Source: Thermodesulfobacteriota bacterium (GTDB lineage: Bacteria > Desulfobacterota > Desulfomonilia > Desulfomonilales > Desulfomonilaceae). Taken from it: 12,913 nt of DNA. The notes beneath the pieces were generated by a model that was not told where the DNA came from, ran no database searches, and worked only from the letters and a program-made list of their open reading frames with translations. The stretch covers positions 1 through 12,913 of the forward strand of contig JAUPKT010000460.1 of the NCBI GenBank assembly GCA_030837305.1, written 5' to 3'. Positions within the stretch are counted from its first letter, which is position 1, and each line of letters starts with the position of its first letter. Made by a program: the position numbers and the translations under genes. Below are positions 1 to 6,526 of the stretch, piece by piece.

Positions 1-2
1 AG

Positions 3-395
3 CCATTTGACGATGCTCGGCGGCAGCTTATCGAAGTCACCAGGTACTTCGGACTCAAGAGTATAACCGAGGACTTCATGACTCCCATTTTGTATGCGAG
101 CCCGTATTTGGAACTCTTCGGTGACGTGGCGGTCGGCTTTATGCTGCTCTGGCAAGCTATTATTGCCGACCGGCGTCTCGAAGAACTCTATGGGGATGCA
201 AAGGCGGATACTGCCGAGAAAAAAGCCGAGCTGTTGAGAACCAACAGAAGCGCAGCATTCTATAGAGGCAAGATGGCTTCCGCACAGTTCTTTGCAAACA
301 CAATTCTGTCGCTCTCTAAAGGCAAGGCAAGGGCCATTATGAGTGGTGAGCGATCTGCAATTGATCTTCCAGAAGAGTCTTTTGCTCTCTTCTAG
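3..395 (+). CDS. Acyl-CoA dehydrogenase, C-terminal part (5' end outside window)
   Basis: The reading frame is open to the left edge and ends in TAG at 393-395, so only about the last 130 residues are present. An internal ATG at 78 is not the start, because the same frame continues upstream without a stop. The visible part is mainly helical (for example DFMTPILYASPYLELFGDVA, then a helix with LLWQAIIADRRLEELY). It matches my memory of the extra C-terminal domain of long acyl-CoA dehydrogenases (the 'acetyl-CoA dehydrogenase C-terminal like' type), and of the near-terminal stretch with a Phe-rich 'AQFFANTILSL' helix. Such flavoenzymes make the 2-enoyl-CoA double bond in beta-oxidation. The catalytic base and FAD-binding core lie outside the window. 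The thiolase gene follows after 21 bp, and its likely ribosome binding site lies in that gap, so the two are almost certainly co-transcribed. The family assignment rests on the C-terminal domain and the operon context. Confidence 0.8.
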   Translation, partial: PFDDARRQLIEVTRYFGLKSITEDFMTPILYASPYLELFGDVAVGFMLLWQAIIADRRLEELYGDAKADTAEKKAELLRTNRSAAFYRGKMASAQFFANTILSLSKGKARAIMSGERSAIDLPEESFALF

Positions 396-416
396 GTCCT
401 GATCGGAGTCTCAAAT

Positions 417-1661
417 ATGAAATCAAGAAAAGTAGTTTTGGTAGACGCAATTCGAACCGCCTTTGGTAGGGCGGGCGAAAAAGGCGTTTTTTGGTCCACG
501 CGGGCTGACGACATGGTGGTAAAGGTCATCAGAGAATTGGTCCGGCGGAATCCTCAAGTGAAACCAGAGATGATTGAAGAAAATGCCTGGGGAGTATTTT
601 GTCAGGAAAAGGACCAGGGGTTGACTTTGGGGCGTACTTCCGTAATCCTCGCCGGACTTCCCGAAACCACGGCAGGTTATTCCATAGATAGAATGTGCGC
701 AGGCGGTATGAGCGCATTGACATCCGCGGCGGCAGAGATAGCCGTGGGTGCGTGTGATGTGGCGATTGCGGGTGGAGTGGAGCACATGGGACATCACCCC
801 ATGGGTGCCACTGCAGACCCCAATCCCAGATTTCTTACCGACAAGCTGGTTGATCCCAGCGCCATGTCCATGGGCGAGACTGCCGAGAATCTCCACGACA
901 TGTTCCCGGATATCACCAAAGAGATGGCCGACGAGTATTCACTGCTCTGCCAAATGAGGGCTGCGAATGCGATACAATCAGGAAAGATTGGAAAAATGAT
1001 AGTGCCTATGACGGTCTACACGAAAGGTGGATGGGTGGTCGCGGATACGGATGAACAGCCCAGGCCTCAGACTACTAAGGAGGGGCTGGCCAGTCTCAAG
1101 ACACCATTCAGGGTTATGGGCCGTGTAACAGCCGGCAATTCGTCCGGGTTGAACGACGGTGCCGCGGGCGCTCTCCTGATGTCAATGGATAAGGCCGAGG
1201 AGCTAGGTATTCAGCCTAAAATGGAACTCAAGGCCTTTGCATACGCGGGGGTGAAGCCTGAGATCATGGGAATAGGCCCCATCCCCGCAACCCATAGGGC
1301 ATTGAAGGTGGCCGGCTTGAGCATCGATGATATCGGCCTCATTGAACTCAACGAGGCATTCGCGGTGCAGGCGATTGCTTTCATGAAAGAATTTGGTTTG
1401 ACATTTCCCGATGACCCCAGGCTGAACATCTACGGTGGCGCCATTGCCTTCGGGCATCCATTGGCATCCTCCGGTGTTCGTTTAGCCTGTCACCTCATGC
1501 ATGGATTCGCTGAACATCCCGAAGTCAAATACGGACTGACTACCATGTGCGTAGGTCTTGGTCAGGGTGGCACGGTCGTCTGGAAAAATTTGCAGCGCAA
1601 CGGCAAAAAGGAAAAATCAGAAGACAAAAAAGAAAAAGAGAAAAAGAAGAAGGATGACTAA
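417..1661 (+). CDS. Acetyl-CoA acyltransferase (thiolase)
   Basis: This 414-residue protein has a complete thiolase fold. It cleaves 3-ketoacyl-CoA with CoA to give acetyl-CoA and a shortened acyl-CoA, the last step of beta-oxidation. The nucleophilic cysteine is C94 in DRMCAGGMSAL. The conserved NEAFAVQ is at 312-318, the His of the GHP motif is H347 (GGAIAFGHPLASSG), and the acid/base cysteine is C378 (CVGLGQGGT). All catalytic groups are present. The start ATG at 417 has CGGAG at 404-408, 8 nt upstream. The length is a little above the usual 390-400 residues because of a highly charged C-terminal tail (about 397-414) made almost only of Lys, Glu and Asp, encoded by an A-rich purine tract. 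It sits between an acyl-CoA dehydrogenase and the hydratase/dehydrogenase, as the thiolase partner of a FadB/FadJ-type enzyme would. Degradative thiolase is more likely than a biosynthetic acetoacetyl-CoA thiolase because of this context, but chain-length preference cannot be read from the sequence. Confidence 0.95.
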   Translation: MKSRKVVLVDAIRTAFGRAGEKGVFWSTRADDMVVKVIRELVRRNPQVKPEMIEENAWGVFCQEKDQGLTLGRTSVILAGLPETTAGYSIDRMCAGGMSALTSAAAEIAVGACDVAIAGGVEHMGHHPMGATADPNPRFLTDKLVDPSAMSMGETAENLHDMFPDITKEMADEYSLLCQMRAANAIQSGKIGKMIVPMTVYTKGGWVVADTDEQPRPQTTKEGLASLKTPFRVMGRVTAGNSSGLNDGAAGALLMSMDKAEELGIQPKMELKAFAYAGVKPEIMGIGPIPATHRALKVAGLSIDDIGLIELNEAFAVQAIAFMKEFGLTFPDDPRLNIYGGAIAFGHPLASSGVRLACHLMHGFAEHPEVKYGLTTMCVGLGQGGTVVWKNLQRNGKKEKSEDKKEKEKKKKDD

Positions 1662-1668
1662 CGGGCCA

Positions 1669-1716
1669 CCCCAAGAAACAAGCGCTGATTCATCTTCGGC
1701 GTATGGAAACTTGGGG
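1669..1716 (+). other. Nested inverted repeat in the thiolase-hydratase intergenic spacer
   Basis: The 127-bp spacer after the thiolase contains CCCCAAG (1669-1675) pairing perfectly with CTTGGGG (1710-1716). Inside it, CGCTGA (1683-1688) pairs with TCGGCG (1696-1701) through one G-U wobble and a 7-nt loop. The RNA could fold into a two-tier hairpin. No T tract follows, so a simple intrinsic terminator is unlikely. It could be a processing or stability element between two operon genes. The spacer otherwise shows no convincing gene. Confidence 0.35.
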
Positions 1717-1775
1717 GAACGGGAAGTAGCCCATGGAGCAACGGCTGCCTGTAGTCAACAACATTGAGACTCTAT

Positions 1776-1782
1776 GAAAGGA
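1776..1782 (+). promoter_or_regulatory. Ribosome binding site deciding the start of the hydratase/dehydrogenase
   Basis: GAAAGGA lies 6 nt before the ATG at 1789. The earlier in-frame ATG at 1774 has only a weak GAG upstream, and it would place this purine-rich motif inside the coding region. The ATG at 1789 (protein beginning MADSPTLF) is therefore preferred. Confidence 0.55.
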
Positions 1783-1788
1783 ATCGTC

Positions 1789-3840
1789 ATGGCTGATTCA
1801 CCCACACTATTTCTTACGAACTACTTCCAGTCACGTGTCGGAAAAATCGCGATTGTGACCATGGATAACGGCGAAGATTATAAGAAACCAAACACATTTG
1901 CTGAGAAGGCCCTTGTCTCGCTTCATGAGGCGATGAACAAGATAGAGGCGGACAAAGAATTGAAGGGCATGATGTTGTGTGGCAAGCATTACATCTTTGC
2001 GGCTGGGGCGGATCTGATGCAGGTCCCCTTCATCAACACCTTTGAACAAGGCCGACAGATTGGAGCAGCAGGCCATGCTGCCATGAAACGTATCATGGAT
2101 CTCAAGATCCCGACCCTTGCAGCAATCAATGGAGCCGCCCTGGGCGGCGGGTTGGAAATCGCCCTGTACTGTAATTATCGAACGGTTTCCAAGGCGGTTC
2201 CCGCGATAGGTTTTCCGGAGTGTTTCTTGGGCCTTATACCGGGCTGGGGCGGATCCTCTCTTACCCCGAGATTGATTGGGCCGGAAAAGGCCCTTGAACT
2301 CATAGTCTACAACGCCCTTAATCAAAACAGACTCATCGATGGGACCAAGGCGTTTCAAATGGGACTCGCAGATAGGCTTTTTGATGCGGTGGAGTTCTTT
2401 GACGAGTCTCTGGCCCTATTGGAAAGGATCATAGAGGGTTCGGAGACCATAGAGCGAAAGCCTCCCGACGTATCGAAATTGTCCTCCCATGTTCAGCAGG
2501 CTCATAGTTTTGTTGACATGAAGGTTCACGGCGCGGCTCCGGCACCGTATCGAGCCATAGAATTGGTGAAAGGTGCTTGTGATCTCGGTAGGGCGATCGG
2601 AGAGTGCTTTGAAGAAGAAGACAAGGCTTTGGGAGATCTTATCAAGTCTCGCCAGTGCAAAGCCGGGGTCTACAGCTTCGACCTCATTCAGCGGAGAGCA
2701 AAAAAACCGGTAGGCAGACCGGAAGACGTTAAACCACGCCCCATAAAAAAGATCGGTATCGTGGGAGCGGGGTTGATGGCGTCTCAATTGGCTCTGCTTT
2801 TCCTGCGACGTTACGGCGTCCCTGTTGTCATGAAGGACATCAAACAGGAGTTTCTCGACAAGGGACTCGGGTACGTAAAGGGAGAACTGCAGGCTCTGGC
2901 CAGCAAACAACGCCTGACACAGGCAAAGGCCGATCACTTGTTTCACATCTTGATCGGGACGCTTGATTGGCAGGACTTTACTGACTGCGATTTCGTGATC
3001 GAGGCAGTCTTTGAGGAGATGACTGTCAAGCAAGATGTGTTTGCTCAAGCGGAGGAAGTGATCTCACCTGAGTGCATCCTCGCAACAAACACGTCGAGTC
3101 TGTCAATTACGGAGATGTCTTCCAAACTCAAGCATCCCGAACGGGTGGTGGGGTTCCATTTCTTTAATCCCGTGGCAATTCTACCCTTGCTTGAAATCAT
3201 CAAGGGTGAAAAAACAGATGACGTAACCCTTGCCACGGCCTTTGCAATCGCAAAAAAGATCAAGAAGACGGCAATCCTAGTGAAAGATTCACCAGCATTC
3301 CTCGTGAACAGGATTCTGACCAAGTTGCTGAGCGATTGTTTTGAAATAGTTGATGAAGGGGCGGATTTTATGCTTGTCGATGACGCCGCCCTGGATCTGG
3401 GGCTGCCCATGGCGCCATTCGATTTGCTCGCCCTGGTCGGCCCTGCCGTGGCGTTTCATGTGCTTGAAACGTGTCATCGTGCTTGGCCGGAACGATTCCC
3501 GATCAATGAGCATCTGAGACAGTTGGTCAATGCCAAGGTAGGCTCCATTTACCAGGGATTTGGTCCCGGGAAAACCCTCAACCCCAAGGTTGCAGAGATT
3601 TGGGCAGGCAGACCTCAAAAAGAATTCCTCAAGGAAGAGATCCTCGACAAACTGCTCACAAGTTTGACAGTCGAAATTGATTTGTGTTTGAGGGAAAAGG
3701 TGGTTGCCGATCCCAAGGATGTCGATACTGCGATGATCCTCGGTGCCGGATGGCCCTTTTTCAACGGCGGCATCACACTCTACCTGGATGTGGTGGGCTA
3801 CACCCCAAAGGTATTGCAGAAGGTGTTCTTTAGTATTTAG
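1789..3840 (+). CDS. Bifunctional enoyl-CoA hydratase / 3-hydroxyacyl-CoA dehydrogenase (FadB/FadJ type)
   Basis: This 683-residue fusion enzyme (688 if the ATG at 1774 is used) hydrates 2-enoyl-CoA and oxidises the resulting 3-hydroxyacyl-CoA with a nicotinamide cofactor. Numbering here is from 1789. The crotonase domain (about 5-215) has the FAAGADL oxyanion-hole segment and the NGAALGGGLEIAL segment with E123. FPECFLGLIPGWGG carries E144, so both hydratase glutamates are present. A linker leads to a Rossmann domain near 320 with IGIVGAGLMASQ. Here the third glycine of the usual GxGxxG is Ala (G326, G328, A331). The dehydrogenase catalytic pair is H457 in GFHFFNPV and E469 in LLEII. Two C-terminal dehydrogenase helical domains follow (DSPAFLVNRI, and LNPKVAEIWAG near 597). 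Length is close to FadB/FadJ (about 700-730), slightly short. It is last in a dehydrogenase-thiolase-hydratase operon and is followed by a hairpin. Substrate range is not visible. Confidence 0.94.
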   Translation: MADSPTLFLTNYFQSRVGKIAIVTMDNGEDYKKPNTFAEKALVSLHEAMNKIEADKELKGMMLCGKHYIFAAGADLMQVPFINTFEQGRQIGAAGHAAMKRIMDLKIPTLAAINGAALGGGLEIALYCNYRTVSKAVPAIGFPECFLGLIPGWGGSSLTPRLIGPEKALELIVYNALNQNRLIDGTKAFQMGLADRLFDAVEFFDESLALLERIIEGSETIERKPPDVSKLSSHVQQAHSFVDMKVHGAAPAPYRAIELVKGACDLGRAIGECFEEEDKALGDLIKSRQCKAGVYSFDLIQRRAKKPVGRPEDVKPRPIKKIGIVGAGLMASQLALLFLRRYGVPVVMKDIKQEFLDKGLGYVKGELQALASKQRLTQAKADHLFHILIGTLDWQDFTDCDFVIEAVFEEMTVKQDVFAQAEEVISPECILATNTSSLSITEMSSKLKHPERVVGFHFFNPVAILPLLEIIKGEKTDDVTLATAFAIAKKIKKTAILVKDSPAFLVNRILTKLLSDCFEIVDEGADFMLVDDAALDLGLPMAPFDLLALVGPAVAFHVLETCHRAWPERFPINEHLRQLVNAKVGSIYQGFGPGKTLNPKVAEIWAGRPQKEFLKEEILDKLLTSLTVEIDLCLREKVVADPKDVDTAMILGAGWPFFNGGITLYLDVVGYTPKVLQKVFFSI

Positions 3841-3911
3841 TACCACGCGATCGTCTGGCCCTAGCCCGGAACCCCTCCGTTGGAAAACTCCCTGATAGTG
3901 CCAAGTAACGT

Positions 3912-3939
3912 AAGGGGCGATTCGACAGAATCGCCCCTT
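3912..3939. terminator. Convergent hairpin, probable bidirectional terminator
   Basis: AAGGGGCGATTC (3912-3923) is the exact reverse complement of GAATCGCCCCTT (3928-3939), giving a perfect 12-bp stem with a 4-nt GACA loop. It lies 71 bp after the stop of the hydratase/dehydrogenase and 54 bp past the stop of the minus-strand AMIN gene, so it could end both transcripts. Neither side has a clear run of T, which makes it an atypical intrinsic terminator. It may instead protect 3' ends. I see nothing else in the 153-bp convergent gap. Confidence 0.7.
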
Positions 3940-3993
3940 CATCATTTGGACAGACCTGGTTATGCAGATATGTATGCTGTGGTGTCTTGTTGG

Positions 3994-4989
3994 TCAGCGA
4001 ACAGCGGTTTTTGGTTGAGGCTGAAATTCTTCTATTTTGAAGGGCCAGCCGTTTGTGGAATTCTTGGGGGTTGTCTGGAGACGGGGGGACTCCGCACCTG
4101 GTCTCGCCGTAATGCCTGGTGTGACCTGTGCCGCCGCGGCCAGGCCGGTTGCAGACTGGCGCCTCGGGCCTGTGGTCGCGCCACTCTCGGAACGTGATTG
4201 GCTAAGCTTCTCCGTCTCTGTTTTGGATATCTGAAACTTCTTGAGGTTACCCTTCGCGTCGCTCATGCTTGCACTGCGGATGTTGAGGTCTTCAATATCC
4301 AGGTCGACAATGAGACGATACGAAATTCGAGGATCGCCCTTGTGGACAAGCTCCACAAAAACCAAGTTACTCTTTATCCCAGCATCCTTCACCGTGATTG
4401 CAGAATCATCTCCAGGTTGCTGAAACCTTGACAGAGAAACCGGATGCGACTCAGATCCTGCCGCCGGTTGCGGTGCAGGAGTCGGCTTGGATTGGGGTTG
4501 AACCGCTTGTACGTGCTTTTCTGGAGGCCTCTGGGGCTGTCTCTTGAGACTCGGCTCCTGACGCGATGCACCTCTTTCCTCGGGGATTAGGTGAGTCTGT
4601 CCCAATGCCACGACAAATGCATCGCCTTTTCGATCGATGTTGAATGGAGGCACGGGATGTTCACCGAAATCTATTACTACGCGCGCCCGGCCTTTGTTGT
4701 AGCCAAGACGAATTTCGATGAGAGGTCCCCGGTCCACTCGTATTTTCGATTTTGTGTTTCCGATGGCTGTGGATTCAAAATCAATTACCAACCTGTACGG
4801 GCGGTCAATGACGAACGCAGAGTGTTTTCCCAGGGGTCCGTTGGAATGAATCGAGATATGAGAGAAGTCCGGGGCGACTTGAACGGAAGTTATTTCAGCC
4901 GTGTCCGCGAGAGCTTCAGGCGCGTTCACGCAGAATACGGCCACTATGGTGAAGATCCAAACTATTGCAGAAAGTTTCCTGGCGATCAT
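3994..4989 (-). CDS. Secreted AMIN-domain protein
   Basis: From the ATG at 4989 the product is 331 residues. It begins with a clear signal peptide: MIARK, then a hydrophobic core (IVWIFTIVAVFCV), then a PEALA-type cleavage site before DTAEI, so it should be exported to the periplasm. Residues about 30-110 form a beta-rich AMIN-type domain (ITSVQVAPDFSHISIHSNGP, YRLVIDFES, IEIRLGYNKGRARVVIDFG). This domain is known from the N-termini of peptidoglycan amidases and PilQ secretins and is thought to bind the cell wall. A Pro/Gln-rich linker (about 125-180) follows. A second beta-like block has ISYRLIVDLDIEDL, resembling the first domain's YRLVIDFES. The C-terminus is polar and low-complexity. No amidase or secretin domain is attached. 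An in-frame ATG at 5121 would add 44 residues before the signal peptide. It is rejected because GGAG sits 8 nt before 4989 and a promoter overlaps 5121. A cell-wall-binding adaptor or assembly role is inference. Confidence 0.75.
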   Translation of the reverse strand: MIARKLSAIVWIFTIVAVFCVNAPEALADTAEITSVQVAPDFSHISIHSNGPLGKHSAFVIDRPYRLVIDFESTAIGNTKSKIRVDRGPLIEIRLGYNKGRARVVIDFGEHPVPPFNIDRKGDAFVVALGQTHLIPEERGASRQEPSLKRQPQRPPEKHVQAVQPQSKPTPAPQPAAGSESHPVSLSRFQQPGDDSAITVKDAGIKSNLVFVELVHKGDPRISYRLIVDLDIEDLNIRSASMSDAKGNLKKFQISKTETEKLSQSRSESGATTGPRRQSATGLAAAAQVTPGITARPGAESPRLQTTPKNSTNGWPFKIEEFQPQPKTAVR

Positions 4990-5092
4990 CGGGAGGACTC
5001 CAGGGTTTATATATCGCTCTCGGGAAAGGGCAGGGCTTAACTTGTGGACTTGCTTGCTGTCCCAAAACAACGCGAAAATGTTATCCACCGAA

Positions 5093-5121
5093 AAGATATC
5101 ATAGGACAGTCTGTATGTCAA
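5093..5121 (-). promoter_or_regulatory. Sigma-70-type promoter for the AMIN gene
   Basis: On the minus strand TTGACA (5121-5116) is a perfect -35 box. After exactly 17 nt comes TATCTT (5098-5093), a 4-of-6 match to the -10 box. The predicted transcript start is near 5086, about 97 nt before the ATG at 4989. The -35 box overlaps the more distal ATG at 5121, which argues that this ATG is not used. Confidence 0.5.
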
Positions 5122-5201
5122 ACATAGTCATCTAAACATATTAGTTAGTTTTTATTCAGTATAACTTGATATATTTCCACGGGCTCAGTGTCAAAATAAA
5201 G

Positions 5202-5230
5202 TTGCAAAAAAAAAGCTGTCTTATGATAAG
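5202..5230 (+). promoter_or_regulatory. Possible promoter for the LPS operon
   Basis: The AT-rich divergent spacer (4990-5279) should hold the forward promoter. TTGCAA (5202-5207) and GATAAG (5225-5230) are 17 nt apart, each matching the consensus at 4 of 6 positions, with a run of nine A (5206-5214) between them. The better -10 match TATGAT (5222-5227) lies only 14 nt from TTGCAA. This is a weak call: the exact boxes cannot be fixed by eye. Confidence 0.25.
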
Positions 5231-5267
5231 CATATCGACACAATGAAATATGTCCGGTTTGAGAGTT

Positions 5268-5273
5268 CGGAGG
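5268..5273 (+). promoter_or_regulatory. Strong ribosome binding site fixing the start of the Trm112-like gene
   Basis: CGGAGG, a near-perfect anti-16S match, sits 6 nt before the ATG at 5280. An in-frame ATG at 5250 would add ten residues with no such site upstream, so 5280 is preferred. Confidence 0.7.
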
Positions 5274-5279
5274 TTCGTT

Positions 5280-5474
5280 ATGGCGGTGAGTGAGAAGCTC
5301 CTGGAGATTCTTGTATGCCCCAAATGTAAGGGAGATCTCGTTTTAACAGAGAATGGCGATGGATTGATTTGTCATCCGTGCAGACTCAAATATGAGATAA
5401 AAGACGACATACCAATCATGCTCATTGACGAGGCAATACCATTGGAAGCACAAGGCGACGGTGCTGCGGAATAA
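5280..5474 (+). CDS. Trm112 family (UPF0434/YcaR-like) zinc-ribbon protein
   Basis: This small protein of 64 residues begins [18 protein letters not shown]. It has two Cys pairs, CPKC and CHPC, about 20 residues apart, which should bind one zinc. It ends its core with [15 protein letters not shown], the typical Trm112/YcaR ending (a Tyr then a D-IP-ML segment). In eukaryotes and archaea Trm112 is an activator of methyltransferases. The role of the bacterial short form is not firmly known. In E. coli the homologue ycaR lies between lpxK and kdsB, so its position here just before a lipid A-type acyltransferase repeats a link with LPS genes. It is the first gene of the forward operon and is followed after 48 bp by the acyltransferase. 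Confidence 0.88.
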   Translation: MAVSEKLLEILVCPKCKGDLVLTENGDGLICHPCRLKYEIKDDIPIMLIDEAIPLEAQGDGAAE

Positions 5475-5522
5475 GGACATGACACATCGATGGAGAGATG
5501 CCGAAAAATGGGTGCATGATTT

Positions 5523-6494
5523 ATGGACAGGGCACTCACGGGTCATGATGGCCCAGAAATAAAGATTTTCCTGGAATACGTCGTCTATCTTTTTTTCCGT
5601 TTGCTGGAAGAGGCGTTTTGTCTCATACCTTCTCACGAAAAGGCCTTGAGTGTCGGGCGGTTCATAGGCCGTGTTATATTTGTTTGTGCGAGGGAACGGC
5701 GTCTGGCGACTTTAGAGAATCTCGACTTGGCGTTTGGTAATGAGATTTCCGCTTCCCAGAGACGCCTGCTTGCCCGGAAAAACTTTGAACACTTGGGTAT
5801 GTTGCCCATTGAGTTTTTTCGACTTCGCAGATGGACTCAGGCTGATATAGCAGAGAGACTCGAGATTTCCGGGAAAAAGAGCTTTGATGTGGCCTGGGCA
5901 CCCGGCGAAAACGGGATATACTACATGACCGCGCATTACGGCAGCTTTGAGGTCCTCGCTGCTGTGAGTAAATTTCTGGGTCTGAAAGGACACCTCGTAG
6001 TAACAGGAGCCCCTAACCGTTTTGTGAACGAACGAATGCTTTTTCGACGCGGAGGTGATGAGACCGGGTTGAATATTCTCCCCCATACCGGGATAGTGAG
6101 ATCGGTCATTGAGAAACTGTTATCCGGCAGCATGGTCGTGGTCTTGGCCGACCAGAGAGGGGACGACACTCGCCCGATATGGGTGAATTTCTTTGGAAGA
6201 AAGGTACTGGCGAACGGGGTGTTTGCCAAATTTGCCGTGGAGGGGAGGGTTCAGACATTCCCGGTGGTTGCCACGAGATTGCCCGGCGGCAGATATCGCT
6301 GTATTTTTGAAGAGGAGATCCCCATCCAGGTGTCCGATGATTCCCAGAACGATCTCGAGGTTAATTCCCAGCGCTTTCATGATGTCTTTGAAAGGTGGCT
6401 CAGAGAAGATCCAAGCCAAGGGTTTTGGATGCATCGCAAGTTCAAGAGAAAGTCAAAAAGAAAGGGAGCTAAGAATAAGAGCCCCGAACAGTGA
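5523..6494 (+). CDS. Lipid A biosynthesis acyltransferase (LpxL/HtrB family)
   Basis: This 323-residue protein fits the lysophospholipid/lipid A acyltransferase family. An N-terminal hydrophobic segment (about 15-35, EYVVYLFFRLLEEAFCLIP) suggests anchoring in the inner membrane. The catalytic HX4(D/E) motif is HYGSFE (H138, E143). Further family signatures are the GAPNRFVNE segment (162-170), LADQRGDD (208-215) near the substrate site, FFGRKVLANGVFAKFAVE (223-240), and the C-terminal QGFWMHRKFKR, equivalent to the usual W-H-RFK ending. It should add a secondary acyl chain from acyl-ACP to a lipid A precursor at the cytoplasmic face. The ATG at 5523 is the first possible start, since an in-frame TGA lies at 5517-5519, but its ribosome binding site is weak. 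The lysine-rich tail (about 305-320) is slightly unusual. LpxL and LpxM roles cannot be told apart from sequence alone. Confidence 0.88.
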   Translation: MDRALTGHDGPEIKIFLEYVVYLFFRLLEEAFCLIPSHEKALSVGRFIGRVIFVCARERRLATLENLDLAFGNEISASQRRLLARKNFEHLGMLPIEFFRLRRWTQADIAERLEISGKKSFDVAWAPGENGIYYMTAHYGSFEVLAAVSKFLGLKGHLVVTGAPNRFVNERMLFRRGGDETGLNILPHTGIVRSVIEKLLSGSMVVVLADQRGDDTRPIWVNFFGRKVLANGVFAKFAVEGRVQTFPVVATRLPGGRYRCIFEEEIPIQVSDDSQNDLEVNSQRFHDVFERWLREDPSQGFWMHRKFKRKSKRKGAKNKSPEQ

Positions 6495-6526
6495 TGTCGG
6501 CGGAATGAGGGCTTTTCCCATGAGAG

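Noticed and set aside
1601..1661. A-rich tract as a simple-sequence phase-variation switch
   Set aside because: The longest single-base runs are short and it lies at the very end of the gene, so a frameshift would change only the tail.
1558..1767. Open frame running from the thiolase end into the spacer
   Set aside because: It overlaps the thiolase in another frame, is Lys/Arg-rich only because of the A-rich tract, and has no ribosome binding site or recognisable domain.
4591..5040. Forward 149-codon open frame opposite the AMIN gene
   Set aside because: It is antisense to a gene with a clear signal peptide and domain, and its own translation shows no family-like pattern.
3994..5121. AMIN protein start at ATG 5121
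   Set aside because: It would add 44 residues before a standard signal peptide and overlaps a consensus -35 box.
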